NCBI RefSeq assembly: GCF_004342845.1 | Contig: NZ_SLXB01000008.1 | Span: forward strand, 1 to 64,000 | Reading direction: 5' to 3' | DNA length: 64,000 bases | Origin: Prevotella heparinolytica | GTDB taxonomy: Bacteria > Bacteroidota > Bacteroidia > Bacteroidales > Bacteroidaceae | Part shown: piece by piece, positions 8,679-17,577 of the stretch | Layout: every line of letters begins with the position of its first letter | Numbering within the stretch: the stretch's first letter is position 1 | Made by a program: the position numbers and the translations under genes | The notes under the pieces: generated by a model | What the model saw: the letters and a program-made list of their open reading frames with translations, nothing else | Told to the model about the DNA's origin: nothing | The model's database searches: none

Positions 8679-9026
8679 CCTTCTCAGAAGTACTTCCTGC
8701 CGGGGTATATCTACATTCTAATTCGTTATCGGAAATATTCCTTAAAGAGTAAATGATTATTACATCAACAAAACTTTTGCAATCGATTCATATAATTTCC
8801 TCTTTTAAGGCAGATAGAAAAAGATGTATGATTCCACCCCCATATGATTGCCCTTTTATCAGGCAAGAGGCAGAACCTGCATTATCCGTTTTGAAGAAGT
8901 ATGTTTATAGAAGCAACAGCAGCAGACTTTCTCTGCCACTGTTTGCTTTCATTCTTTTGTCCATATTGGCTCCGTCTTGGGATAGGTACCAATTTCAAGG
9001 CTCTACCCCTCCCTAACGAACTATAA

Positions 9027-9974
9027 TCAGAGAAGCCCTTTGGCAGAAAGGTATCTTTCCGCTTCAATTGCGGCCTGACAACCGGTACCGGCTGCCGTAA
9101 TAGCCTGACGATAATGAGGATCGGCCACGTCTCCGGCAGCAAATACGCCCGGTATTTTGGTGCGGGGCGTTCCCGGCTCGGTAACGATATAACCTACTTC
9201 ATCCGTATCCAAATAGGGCTTGAATATATCCGAGTTCGGCTTATGACCTATGGCAAGGAAGAAACCGTCGATGGCCAAATCGTAACGTTTTTCATCCGAC
9301 TCGCCCATGCGCTGTACCAAGTGCACACCTTCCACTCCGCTTTCGCCATACAAACCCACTGCATTATGTTCGAACAAAACCTCTATTTTTTCATGCTGCA
9401 TCACACGCTCTTGCATAATTTTAGAGGCACGAAGATAAGGCTTACGCACTATCAGATAGACTTTGGCGGCCAGTCCGGCAAGGTAAACTGCTTCTTCGCA
9501 AGCCGTATCTCCTCCTCCTACAACAGCCACAGTCTTCTTACGATAGAAGAAACCATCACAAGTGGCACATGCGCTGACCCCCATACCGGCATATTTCTTC
9601 TCGTCTTCCAGTCCCAGATACCTTGCAGCAGCACCCGTAGAAATAATCAGCGTCTCAGCTTCTATGGTCTTTTCCCCGTCTATCGTAATCTTATAGGGAG
9701 CCTTGCTCAGGTCGGCAGCCGTAGCCACCCCATATCTCAAATCAGCACCAAAACGTTCGGCCTGCTTCCGCAGATCTTCCATCAGTTCAGGCCCTCCTAT
9801 CCCTTCGGGATAACCCGGAAAGTTTTCCACATCCGTGGTTGTAGTCAGCTGACCGCCAGGTTGCAATCCGGCATAAAGCACCGGAGAGAGATTGGCACGG
9901 CCTGCATAAATAGCAGCCGTATAGCCGGCCGGACCGGAACCGATAATCAAACATTTTACTTTTTCTATTTCCAT
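9027..9974 (-). CDS. trxB: thioredoxin-disulfide reductase
   Basis: A 315-residue flavoprotein that reduces thioredoxin with NADPH in the cytoplasm. The N-terminal FAD-binding GxGxxG is in LIIGSGPAGYTAAIYAGRA, the redox-active pair is CATC in SACATCDGFFYRK, the NADPH site is VAVVGGGDTACEEA, and the C-terminal FAD motif is GVFAAGDVADPHYRQAITAAGTGCQAA. The start at 9974 (MEIEKVKCLIIGSG) is chosen; the longer frame to 10028 would add 18 residues not seen in the family. It is last in a ftsK-lolA-trxB run on the minus strand, 60 bp after the lolA-like gene. Confidence 0.96.
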   Translation of the reverse strand: MEIEKVKCLIIGSGPAGYTAAIYAGRANLSPVLYAGLQPGGQLTTTTDVENFPGYPEGIGGPELMEDLRKQAERFGADLRYGVATAADLSKAPYKITIDGEKTIEAETLIISTGAAARYLGLEDEKKYAGMGVSACATCDGFFYRKKTVAVVGGGDTACEEAVYLAGLAAKVYLIVRKPYLRASKIMQERVMQHEKIEVLFEHNAVGLYGESGVEGVHLVQRMGESDEKRYDLAIDGFFLAIGHKPNSDIFKPYLDTDEVGYIVTEPGTPRTKIPGVFAAGDVADPHYRQAITAAGTGCQAAIEAERYLSAKGLL

Positions 9975-10034
9975 AATTATTATCTTTTTCTTGTTATTTC
10001 CTCTTTCAACATCCGGAACAACGAGCATGAAACT

Positions 10035-10673
10035 TCATCGCAAATCAATCAGTTCGGCTGTAGGGTATGCCTTTTTATCAAAAACAAAAAGACTATCGGG
10101 ATACGTTTCTCCGGTCTGATAAGAATTGATGATGATGACTGCCGCATCTCCTCCGCGCTGCGCCATACTGACATGCGTAGGACGATACGTATCTTTTGTC
10201 ACATAGAGAATGATACACTGCAGATTCGTCTTCCGCTCCGTGGCAGTCAGCACTACTTTATAAAGCGACTTGAGCCGCGGATTATCCACCTCGCCCATTT
10301 TCAGTCGATATCCTTGCTCATAAAGTGATAAGAGCGCATATGGATTGATGTTTTGCAACTCTTCGGGTGTGGGTTCAGATATATTTACTTCATCAGAAGA
10401 AGAAAGGTAACTCCATTGCGTATGTCCGTCGAACCAAGTCGTTGCTCCATCTGACTCTAACAAGAATTTATCCCCCTTCAAACGAATTGTGCCGGTAGAA
10501 GATCCTTCGGGGGCTCTCACCGTAAAAGATATTTTAACTCCACCAGACTTTTTGAATGTCTCGGCAGTACGATCCAACACTTCTTTAGCATCCGGTTGCT
10601 GCGCCACGACGGGCAAAGCAACAGCCAACATGCATATACAGAACAAGAGACGATTGATTTTCAACATTTCCAT
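10035..10673 (-). CDS. LolA-like outer-membrane lipoprotein carrier protein
   Basis: A 212-residue exported protein with a signal peptide ([21 protein letters not shown]; cleavage after the AQ region near residue 25). The body matches the LolA-like fold: repeated beta strands such as [45 protein letters not shown], where the DGHTQWSY strand is typical. The family shuttles lipoproteins across the periplasm to the outer membrane. It sits between ftsK (48 bp upstream) and trxB, a common order in Bacteroidales. An ATG at 10667 is an equally good start. No LolB is visible nearby. Confidence 0.85.
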   Translation of the reverse strand: MEMLKINRLLFCICMLAVALPVVAQQPDAKEVLDRTAETFKKSGGVKISFTVRAPEGSSTGTIRLKGDKFLLESDGATTWFDGHTQWSYLSSSDEVNISEPTPEELQNINPYALLSLYEQGYRLKMGEVDNPRLKSLYKVVLTATERKTNLQCIILYVTKDTYRPTHVSMAQRGGDAAVIIINSYQTGETYPDSLFVFDKKAYPTAELIDLR

Positions 10674-10721
10674 TCATTTTACCAAACAAGGATATATTCC
10701 TCATTCTTATTAAAACACAAT

Positions 10722-13214
10722 TTACTGTATATTGTTCAGGCGTACTTCCAAGTCATTCTCATCCATACATAACACCTCACGAGGCTTGCTGCCTTGTGCT
10801 GCCCCTACTATCCCCGCCTTCTCCAGCTGGTCCATGATGCGTCCGGCACGGTTGTAACCAATGGCGAATTTCCGCTGGATGAGCGAAGTAGAACCTTGTT
10901 GATGTATTACCACCAGACGGGCAGCGTCTTCAAACAACGGATCCAGACGCCCCATATCGACATCTCCCAAATCACTACCGACACTCTCGTCAACATATTC
11001 CGGCAAGTAAAAGGCAGTAGGGTATCCTTGCTGATGAGCGATGAACTTGGTTATCTCCGCTACTTCGGGCGTATCGATAAAAGCACACTGCACACGCACC
11101 GGATCGGCTCCTTGCAAGAACAACATATCGCCGCGCCCTATCAACTGATTAGCTCCCGGACGGTCGAGAATGGTACGAGAATCGACCATTGCCGACACAC
11201 GGAACGCTATACGAGCCGGGAAATTGGCTTTAATCGTACCCGTAATGATATTGGTAGTGGGTCTTTGCGTGGCAATTATCATGTGGATACCCACGGCACG
11301 CGCCAATTGGGCAATACGGGCAATGGGCAACTCTACATCCTTACCGGCCGTCATAATCAAATCGCCGAACTCATCGATAACCACCACGATGTAAGGCATA
11401 AACTTATGTCCCTTTTCAGGATTCAGACGACGGTTTATGAACTTCTCATTATACTCCTTGATGTTACGCACATGGGCGGCTTTCAGCAAATCGTAACGGG
11501 TATCCATCTCCACACAAATGGAGTTCAGGGTTTGCACCACTTTCGTCACATCCGTGATGATGGCATCTTCTCCATCAGGCAGTTTAGCAAGGAAATGGTG
11601 TTCGATGACGGAATAGATGCTGAACTCAACTTTCTTAGGGTCTACCAACACAAATTTAAGTTCCGCCGGATGCTTCTTATATAATAAGGAAGTGATGATG
11701 GCATTCAAGCCCACAGATTTACCCTGACCGGTGGCACCGGCCACAAGCACGTGCGGCATCTTACACAAATCCACCATAAAGACCTCGTTCGTAATTGTCT
11801 TACCAAGCGCAATGGGCAAATCATAAGCAGCTTCCTGAAACTTCTTACTGCCAATGATACTTTGACCGGAAACTATCTTGGGATTTGAATTAGGAACCTC
11901 GATGCCAATCGTCCCTTTGCCCGGTATAGGCGCTATGATACGGATGCCCAATGCGGAAAGGCTAAGGGCAATATCATCTTCCAATCCCCGGATTTTGGAG
12001 ATACGCACGCCTTGTTCGGGGGTAATTTCATAAAGAGTTACCGTAGGTCCCACCGTAGCCTTGATGGTACTGATTTCTATACCGAAGCTACGCAAGGTAT
12101 TGATAATTTTATCTTTATTGGCGTTTTGTTCCACCATATCGATTGTAGGCCCGTTGTCACCGTAATGTTTCATCAGGTCTATCGTCGGATAATGATAATT
12201 TTCCAAGTCCAGACGAGGATTGTATGGCTCCGTCTCTTTTCCTACGTACTCTTCCTCCTCGGCCGTTTCAACTTGGAATGCCGGTTCTTTCTCTACCGGC
12301 TGTTCCCGGAAAGGGGACCCTGAATCGGGCATAGGCGTCTCAATGGTCATGGAGATATCCTCATCCCTTGTTTGAGTCGGTTTTTCTTTCGTATCATTTC
12401 CTCCTAAATCAAGAGTAATCTCATTCAAGGAAGTATTTTCTTTTTCTTCAGGCACAACCGTCTTTTCCTGCCCTTTCTCTGCACCTTCAGATTCCTGAAG
12501 CATAACTTTTTCTTTTGCTCCCCAAGAGGTTATAAACTCTTCCGGCGTTTCACCCGGAAGTACCTCCGCCTTCTCTTTCCGCTTTAAGAAGCTAAGGGAT
12601 AGCAGTTTTCGCAGCCATATAATGGTTCTGGCGCTTAGATAGATAAGAAAACAGATGGCTGTCACCAATAATATCATCCACACACCCGGCACTCCCACTT
12701 GCGACGTCAGCCAGTTGCTGACATTGTATCCGTGCATGCCACCCAAATAGAGGAAGGAGTCTTTGTATTGATCTACAAAGACGAAACCGAAAAAGACAGA
12801 GAACCAAATCAACAATAGCGAACAACCGATGAACCACTTCCACAGACGTACCACACGTACTTTCATAAGTTTCAGCCCCGTTACTGCCAAAAAGACGAGG
12901 ATGAAGAACGATGAAATGCCGAAGCAATCGTTAATCAGATAGCTTGCCAACTGTGCTCCGCGCGAGCCTGCATAGTTTTTCACCCCATTGTTGGTGGAAG
13001 CCAGTTCTTGCGCATTAGCTCCATCAAGAATACTTTGATCGGCTGCTCCCGTAAAGAAGAATGAGGAAAAAGCAAGCAATAAATAAACAGAGAAGATTAC
13101 AAGCACCAAACCTATTACGAAATGCATTGTTTCATTTTTGAATATGGCTGCCACTTTCCCGAAAAAGGAAGGCGACAGTTCTGTATCTTTGGCTGTTGAG
13201 TTTTTCCTTGCCAT
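10722..13214 (-). CDS. ftsK: DNA translocase FtsK/SpoIIIE
   Basis: An 830-residue protein with four N-terminal membrane segments (about 30-55, 90-115, 125-150 and 175-195), an acidic linker (about 215-330), and a C-terminal motor. The motor has Walker A GATGQGKS in HVLVAGATGQGKSVGLN, Walker B in YIVVVIDEFGDL, and ATQRPTTNIITGTIKANFPARIAFRV. The last ~65 residues are the winged-helix gamma domain (LVVIHQQGSTSLIQRKFAIGYNRAGRIMDQLEKAGIVG), which reads the KOPS-type polarity signals on the chromosome. It pumps DNA at the division septum and aids XerCD dimer resolution. It leads the ftsK-lolA-trxB operon. Confidence 0.97.
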   Translation of the reverse strand: MARKNSTAKDTELSPSFFGKVAAIFKNETMHFVIGLVLVIFSVYLLLAFSSFFFTGAADQSILDGANAQELASTNNGVKNYAGSRGAQLASYLINDCFGISSFFILVFLAVTGLKLMKVRVVRLWKWFIGCSLLLIWFSVFFGFVFVDQYKDSFLYLGGMHGYNVSNWLTSQVGVPGVWMILLVTAICFLIYLSARTIIWLRKLLSLSFLKRKEKAEVLPGETPEEFITSWGAKEKVMLQESEGAEKGQEKTVVPEEKENTSLNEITLDLGGNDTKEKPTQTRDEDISMTIETPMPDSGSPFREQPVEKEPAFQVETAEEEEYVGKETEPYNPRLDLENYHYPTIDLMKHYGDNGPTIDMVEQNANKDKIINTLRSFGIEISTIKATVGPTVTLYEITPEQGVRISKIRGLEDDIALSLSALGIRIIAPIPGKGTIGIEVPNSNPKIVSGQSIIGSKKFQEAAYDLPIALGKTITNEVFMVDLCKMPHVLVAGATGQGKSVGLNAIITSLLYKKHPAELKFVLVDPKKVEFSIYSVIEHHFLAKLPDGEDAIITDVTKVVQTLNSICVEMDTRYDLLKAAHVRNIKEYNEKFINRRLNPEKGHKFMPYIVVVIDEFGDLIMTAGKDVELPIARIAQLARAVGIHMIIATQRPTTNIITGTIKANFPARIAFRVSAMVDSRTILDRPGANQLIGRGDMLFLQGADPVRVQCAFIDTPEVAEITKFIAHQQGYPTAFYLPEYVDESVGSDLGDVDMGRLDPLFEDAARLVVIHQQGSTSLIQRKFAIGYNRAGRIMDQLEKAGIVGAAQGSKPREVLCMDENDLEVRLNNIQ

Positions 13215-13248
13215 ATTTTTTATATTAAATGTTTATCAGAATTGATTG

Positions 13249-13256
13249 CAAATGTA
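13249..13256 (-). promoter_or_regulatory. -7 box for ftsK
   Basis: TACATTTG on the minus strand (CAAATGTA on plus), 35 nt upstream of the ftsK ATG; matches TAnnTTTG. Confidence 0.6.
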
Positions 13257-13340
13257 ATAAAAACTATCTTTCCAACCTGCTGTTTCATTCTTTAATTCTT
13301 GCTTATCCGTTATGATTCACAGTACTGAAGCCATATTAAC

Positions 13341-13439
13341 AAAATCCCCGCTTCGCGATATCACATCGAGAAGCGGGGATCCTTTTATCTTCATAAAAGT
13401 GGTTACGTAATTATGACTAACTAATTCATTCAAATCTGA
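13341..13439 (-). ncRNA. candidate small RNA upstream of ftsK
   Basis: About 98 nt on the minus strand, bounded by a TATCTTTG -7 box (13445-13452) and a strong terminator. The terminator stem has 16-bp arms with one mismatch (13344-13359 and 13365-13380, ATCCCCGCTTC/GAAGCGGGGAT), followed on the minus strand by TTTGTT. A second perfect 7-bp hairpin, CTTTTAT/ATAAAAG, lies inside at 13382-13399. The transcript ends about 90 bp before the separate ftsK promoter, and no convincing reading frame fits within it. The terminator could alternatively end transcription from the membrane-protein operon at 13578, or both could be true. Confidence 0.55.
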
Positions 13440-13444
13440 TGTTG

Positions 13445-13452
13445 CAAAGATA
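13445..13452 (-). promoter_or_regulatory. -7 box of the candidate small RNA
   Basis: Minus-strand TATCTTTG within the longer string TATCTTTGCAACA, with a TTG about 20 nt upstream as a possible -33 element. The same extended box precedes the candidate RNA at 26.2 kb and tRNA-Gln. Confidence 0.55.
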
Positions 13453-13577
13453 CGGCGCCGGCCGATAACACACAATCCCTCAAAATAGGTATAATAAAAC
13501 AGAATGGTCATTACAAATAGGTAGAAGTGCTCTTTGCAACAGATTTCCGAACTGAAAGAATTGCAACAGAACGAAAA

Positions 13578-14051
13578 TTATCGGTATCTATAGGCCAACA
13601 CATAATATGCAATAAACGTGGCGGCCATCAGAACTCCGAAAACGGGCATCGCCAATGTCATCACTCGGAAATTCGCCACCGCCCACAGACAAGCCAAAAG
13701 CAACGCATTCAGAAGAATGTTCAACATGCGTACAACGCGTACCGCCAGCATGCACTGCATACCCGCATTGCCATCGGTCAGGCGAAACGGAAGGCCATAA
13801 AAACGCATGGGCAGATAGGCCGACGCACCCAACAGCAAAAATGTGAAGAGAGAACAGCCTGCCATCATCCACCCGTATGAGGCTTCTGCTCCCACCGCCT
13901 GCGGGTTAGCATGAAAATAAAAGGCCGACAGCCAGACAGCAATCAACAACAATGCAGCCACCCCCTCTAAGATATGGTCGAACACCGAAGGGTAGAACCG
14001 CAAATCGGGATAGGCCGCTCCCGAATGAGAACCAAGGTTTATAATTTTCAT
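13578..14051 (-). CDS. four-helix membrane protein of unknown function
   Basis: A 157-residue protein with four predicted membrane segments (about 27-47, 62-82, 104-124 and 130-150). The N-terminus, MKIINLGSHSGAAYPDLRFYPSVFDHILEGVAALLL, is a soluble lead-in of about 25 residues seen in small DUF-type Bacteroides membrane proteins, but I do not recognise a named family. It is the last gene of a minus-strand run SPFH protein, hydrolase, ribbon-helix-helix protein, membrane protein, 42 bp after the third. Function unknown; proximity suggests a role with the SPFH membrane scaffold. Confidence 0.65.
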   Translation of the reverse strand: MKIINLGSHSGAAYPDLRFYPSVFDHILEGVAALLLIAVWLSAFYFHANPQAVGAEASYGWMMAGCSLFTFLLLGASAYLPMRFYGLPFRLTDGNAGMQCMLAVRVVRMLNILLNALLLACLWAVANFRVMTLAMPVFGVLMAATFIAYYVLAYRYR

Positions 14052-14093
14052 AAAATAAAAGTCTCAAATGAATTACCGGGACAAAATTATCAA

Positions 14094-14300
14094 TTATTCC
14101 GATACAGTTTCGTCTTCCGCAGGCGGCATATCCTTCTTTTTCTTCAGCCGCCCGCTTTTCCGCAATGCTTCAGCGATAATCCACTGAAGCTGTCCGTTCG
14201 TGCTACGAAACTCATCGGCTGCCCATTTTTCAATGGCCTCCATCGTTGCAGCATCCACGCGCAGGACAAAGCTTTTGGTCGAAGTTTCTTTCTTAGCCAC
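14094..14300 (-). CDS. Arc-type ribbon-helix-helix protein
   Basis: A 68-residue protein. SFVLRVDAATMEAIEKWAADEFRSTNGQLQWIIAEALRKSGR fits the Arc/MetJ ribbon-helix-helix pattern: a beta strand (KSFVLRV) followed by two helices with a turn at FRSTNGQ. The C-terminal tail is Lys-rich then acidic. Such small proteins bind operators as dimers. Arc-like proteins are often encoded next to SPFH/band-7 genes, as here (an alpha/beta hydrolase gene lies between). It may autoregulate this operon through a site near the SPFH promoter; not shown by the sequence. No toxin partner was seen, so it is not obviously an antitoxin. Confidence 0.8.
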   Translation of the reverse strand: MAKKETSTKSFVLRVDAATMEAIEKWAADEFRSTNGQLQWIIAEALRKSGRLKKKKDMPPAEDETVSE

Positions 14301-14333
14301 TTTCCTTGATGATTTTAATTAATACTCTCCAAT

Positions 14334-15626
14334 TTAGATGTCATTGCGCTTTCCATGTACAAAGAAAGCCACGTCATCCATCACATACCCCGCCACAGGC
14401 GAAACCTGATTATACTCGAAAGGTGTAGCCTTGCCAGTACCTTCCTGCAACAAATGGTTCAACTTCGGATATGACTTGAAGAATGCGTTTTTGCTATGCA
14501 ACAAGCCGAAACGCCACAAGCCGAAATCTTCCATTGTCACTTGATAATCCCGTTCGCCTTGAAGAACAAAAACAGGAAGTGTTAGTCCGACTGCCACCTC
14601 CACCGGCTTGTAAGCATCGGCAAAGTCCCAATAAGAACGCGGTTGACTTGCTTTCAAGGCGTCCATCTGTGCCTGAATATCGACTTTGGCACCCGTCAGT
14701 GAAGCGATGTAAGTCAACTGCTCTTTCAGGACGGCATCGAACGGGCGGGCCGGAGCGGCAAGGAGGATGATACCTGCCGCAGATTCCCACTTCTGTGCAA
14801 TGCGCGGAGCCAGCATTCCTCCCAGACTGTGACCTAATACGTAAATGCTGTCTGCCGCAACCTCCGGCAAAGTCTCCGCAAAGCGCAAAGCAGACAACGC
14901 ATCGTCTACCGTTTCCGTGTCGTAGTCAGGCTCACGTCCGGCGGGTACACTCTTCGCACCATATACTTTTGTCCGTTTGTCGTAGCGGATAACGGCAACA
15001 CCTCTCTCCGCCAGCCCCCAAGCAAGGTCTCGAAAGGGTTTATTAGGGCCTATCGTCTCGTCGCGGTCGTTAGGGCCGGAGCCATGTACCAGAATGACGC
15101 AAGGCACTTTACACTGCTCCGAAGCCGATAAAGGCAACGTCAATGTGCCGGGAAGTTCAAAGCCTTCAGCTCCTACGGTAATCTCCCGCTCCGTTATCTT
15201 CGCCGCATCATACGCCACCGGTTTAGCAGAAGAAAGTGCAGGCACCGGAGCCAACCGGATGGTATTCATCCCTCCATCCGCATCAAAAGCCAATATAAAC
15301 CGAAGGCTGTAACGTTCGAATACTAAATCGCGATAATAAACGGTTACCTCCTGCACGGAATCTGTGTGCCAATCTCCTTCCGATTGCAACTTGCCAAAAG
15401 TTTTCTCCGTCTGCCGGAACGTATCATTGAACACGACAGGCGACAGTTCAGCCTGCAATTCTTTGTTCAGGGCAGCATGAATACTGTCGCCCTGCCCTGC
15501 CACAAACAGTTCGTAGATGCGCTGTGCACGTACCATATGGCCGTCTTGTGCATGAACAGCACATACATAGCCTAACAGAAAGCCGACCCAGATCAGCCAC
15601 CGTCTCAAAGAGCCGAAAGCCTCCAT
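14334..15626 (-). CDS. secreted alpha/beta hydrolase (serine aminopeptidase type)
   Basis: A 430-residue protein from the ATG at 15626, chosen because it gives a normal signal peptide (SLRRWLIWVGFLLGYVCAVHAQ) and begins 12 bp after the SPFH stop; the open frame extends to 15692 inside the SPFH gene. The N-terminal ~100 residues resemble the DUF3887 module found before such hydrolases. The hydrolase core has the oxyanion HGSGPNDRDE motif, nucleophile Ser in GHSLGG, an acid in LQGERDYQV and a likely catalytic His in KLNHLLQEG. It probably cleaves esters or small peptides in the periplasm; substrate unknown. Co-transcribed with the SPFH gene. Confidence 0.85.
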   Translation of the reverse strand: MEAFGSLRRWLIWVGFLLGYVCAVHAQDGHMVRAQRIYELFVAGQGDSIHAALNKELQAELSPVVFNDTFRQTEKTFGKLQSEGDWHTDSVQEVTVYYRDLVFERYSLRFILAFDADGGMNTIRLAPVPALSSAKPVAYDAAKITEREITVGAEGFELPGTLTLPLSASEQCKVPCVILVHGSGPNDRDETIGPNKPFRDLAWGLAERGVAVIRYDKRTKVYGAKSVPAGREPDYDTETVDDALSALRFAETLPEVAADSIYVLGHSLGGMLAPRIAQKWESAAGIILLAAPARPFDAVLKEQLTYIASLTGAKVDIQAQMDALKASQPRSYWDFADAYKPVEVAVGLTLPVFVLQGERDYQVTMEDFGLWRFGLLHSKNAFFKSYPKLNHLLQEGTGKATPFEYNQVSPVAGYVMDDVAFFVHGKRNDI

Positions 15627-15637
15627 TTCCTGAAAGA

Positions 15638-16606
15638 TTAATGATTCAACGTTCCTGCGTTCACTACCGGTTGTGCCGCCTCGTCTGCACATAGCACCAC
15701 CAGCAAATTGCTGACCATGGCCGCTTTTTTCTCTTCATCCAGTTCCACAATCCCTTCATCGGACAATTTATGAAGTGCCATTTTTACCATGGAAACTGCT
15801 CCTTCCACAATCTTCTCGCGGGCAGTAATGATGGCCGATGCCTGCTGGCGTCGCAACATCACTGCGGCAATCTCAGGCGCATAAGCCAGATAATTGATAC
15901 GCGCTTCCACCACCTCCATGCCTGCCATGGCGAGGCGTTCATTCAGCTTCTGTTCCAATTGTTCGTTGATTTCCTCACCGCCCGAACGAAGGGTCAGCTC
16001 TTCCGTATCAGCCTCATTGTCATCATAAGCATACTGCCCCGCCACCTGACGAAGCGCAGCATCGCTTTGTATCTTGACGAAGTTCTCGAACGCATTCATC
16101 CGGCCGGCCACCGCATACCCGGCAATCGCCTGCCTGTTGTTTCCTACACCCACAGCAGATGCCGCCATAGTCTGTGAATCAATCTCAAACATCGCCTTAT
16201 AAGTATCCTTCAATTTCCACACCAGCACCAACCCTATCAGAATGGGATTACCAATCTTGTCATTAACCTTAATAGGCTCCACATCCAAATTGCGCGCACG
16301 AAGCGAGAGTTTCTTCTTATTCAAGAAAGGATTGACCAAAAAGAATCCGGTTTCCTTGAACGTTCCTTTGTATTTGCCGAAGAACACCATGGCTCGCGCC
16401 TCGTTCGGTTCCAACTCCATGTATCCGGCAAACAAAATGAACCAAAGCACCAATAGAATCATAGAGAAAAACATGAGGGGCACACTGCGACCGACTCCGA
16501 TGATAAAACCGAATACGATTATCGCGCTAAACACCACCAGATGCAAGAATAGGGCTACAAAGCCATTCATCTTAAAACCATTGAAATCCAACTCTTTCGT
16601 TTCCAT
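15638..16606 (-). CDS. SPFH/band 7 domain membrane protein
   Basis: A 322-residue protein with two N-terminal membrane segments (about 18-38 and 42-62), then an SPFH domain: GYMELEPNEARAMVFFGKYKGTFKETGFFLVNPFLNKKKLSLRARNLDVEPIKVNDKIGNPILIGLVLVWKLKDTYKAMFEID is the diagnostic region. A following helical part (about 195-270, EQLEQKLNERLAMAGMEVVEARINYLAYAPEIAAVMLRRQQASAIITAREKIVEGAVSMV) is the flotillin/prohibitin-type oligomerisation segment. SPFH proteins form membrane scaffolds or cages around transporters and proteases. It is first in a four-gene operon; -7 box TATATTTG lies at 16642-16649. Confidence 0.92.
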   Translation of the reverse strand: METKELDFNGFKMNGFVALFLHLVVFSAIIVFGFIIGVGRSVPLMFFSMILLVLWFILFAGYMELEPNEARAMVFFGKYKGTFKETGFFLVNPFLNKKKLSLRARNLDVEPIKVNDKIGNPILIGLVLVWKLKDTYKAMFEIDSQTMAASAVGVGNNRQAIAGYAVAGRMNAFENFVKIQSDAALRQVAGQYAYDDNEADTEELTLRSGGEEINEQLEQKLNERLAMAGMEVVEARINYLAYAPEIAAVMLRRQQASAIITAREKIVEGAVSMVKMALHKLSDEGIVELDEEKKAAMVSNLLVVLCADEAAQPVVNAGTLNH

Positions 16607-16641
16607 ACTTAATAGATTTAATTAATATCATTATGATATCA

Positions 16642-16649
16642 CAAATATA
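16642..16649 (-). promoter_or_regulatory. -7 box of the SPFH operon
   Basis: TATATTTG on the minus strand (CAAATATA on plus), 36 nt upstream of the SPFH start codon. Confidence 0.55.
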
Positions 16650-16755
16650 TCTTATATTTTTAATGAAAAGCAAAGAAAGTGAGGAGAAAAGAATAGAAGA
16701 TTAAAGTAAATTAACATTGTTGAGGGATTTGTGCTATTCGTAAATGCAAGACATA

Positions 16756-17235
16756 CTATTTAACGTCAGTTCGAGATAAGAAAAGTGTACTAAAAGTTAG
16801 TAATCTCACTTATTTATGGTTGAATACCGATAACTGTGTAAAACAAATCCTTTATCCCTGTCGATTGTAAAGATATTCTGTAAGGGCTATAATGCCATCA
16901 TCTTCGTTTTACCATCTTCGTACCATGTTCGTATCATGTTCGTATCATGTTCGTGTGGAGTTGCTCGCTATAGACACGAAGAAAATACGAAGATGATAAG
17001 AGTGAGTATCAACTTTTTTCAAAAGAAGGAGGGGCTTTTATCGGGTAATGTCTTTCCCGGAAATAAGAATAAACAGTTTCCTCTTGTCAGGGCTGACAGC
17101 TTATAACCTGCTGCCAAAGAAGCCGTCCATGAATATTGACATTATTGACAAAAGCAGATTTATTGCATAAGAATTATATCGAATTCACGTTATTTAGCCT
17201 GAGTTCGGGATAAGAAGCAGGTCAGCAGTCTCACC
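16756..17235 (+). repeat. two diverged copies of a GTTCGnGATAAGAA element
   Basis: About 50 bp at 16756-16810 (TATTTAACGTCAGTTCGAGATAAGAA, given here by its parts TATTTAACGTCA and GTTCGAGATAAG) resembles 17191-17235 (TATTTAGCCTGA, GTTCGGGATAAG), both ending in TCTCAC. They flank the 971-bp gap between the SPFH operon and the HAD gene, which has no gene that I can support. They look like decayed dispersed elements; no transposase remains. Confidence 0.45.
16897..16997. repeat. 11-bp phased repeat inside a large inverted repeat
   Basis: Four 11-bp units follow head to tail at 16913-16956 (CATCTTCGTAC, CATGTTCGTAT twice, CATGTTCGTGT). They sit inside an inverted repeat whose outer arms, ATCATCTTCGT (16897-16907) and ACGAAGATGAT (16987-16997), are perfect; an inner pair TTCGTGT/ACACGAA closes a 16-20-nt loop. 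The array is therefore partly able to fold on itself. Confidence 0.8.
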
Positions 17236-17298
17236 CGACGGATTGTATTTCAAAATCAAACCTCATTGGTTATCAAACGTTTACACCTTCCTTGCCAG

Positions 17299-17386
17299 AC
17301 ACTTGCATCTGACGGCTCAAACACTTGTGTCTGTCACGTCAAACACTTGTGTCTGTCGGCTTGAACACTTGCCTCTGTCACGACAA
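17299..17386. repeat. four 22-bp tandem repeats, ACACTTG family
   Basis: Units of exactly 22 bp start at 17299, 17321, 17343 and 17365. Each begins ACACTTG, then NNTCTG, with a tail that alternates between CGGCT (units 1 and 3) and CACG (units 2 and 4), so there is also a 44-bp higher-order period. The array ends about 160 bp before the -7 box of the HAD gene. Short open frames cross it on both strands but look spurious. Confidence 0.8.
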
Positions 17387-17544
17387 AGGATTGCAGCCGT
17401 CAAACAGGGGGAAGACGACAAGCGTATAGAAACTATCAACGATGAACCCAAGAACATTTGCCAAACGGAACATACACGACACAGGTAATTTGCAAACTCA
17501 TATTTATTTGCCTGCAAAAGCGCTAAAATTCATCCCTTTTTGAG

Positions 17545-17552
17545 TACTTTTG
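17545..17552 (+). promoter_or_regulatory. -7 box for the HAD gene
   Basis: TACTTTTG, 25 nt before the ATG at 17578; matches TAnnTTTG. Confidence 0.6.
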
Positions 17553-17577
17553 CACACAAGATACAAAGAACAACCTT

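Noticed and set aside
9114..10328. A 404-codon plus-strand open frame
   Set aside because: It is antisense to trxB and the lolA-like gene, both of which have clear motifs; the product has no recognisable domain and is a frame shadow.
13344..13380. The hairpin as the ftsK terminator
   Set aside because: It lies upstream of the ftsK start, not after its end, so it ends some other minus-strand transcript.
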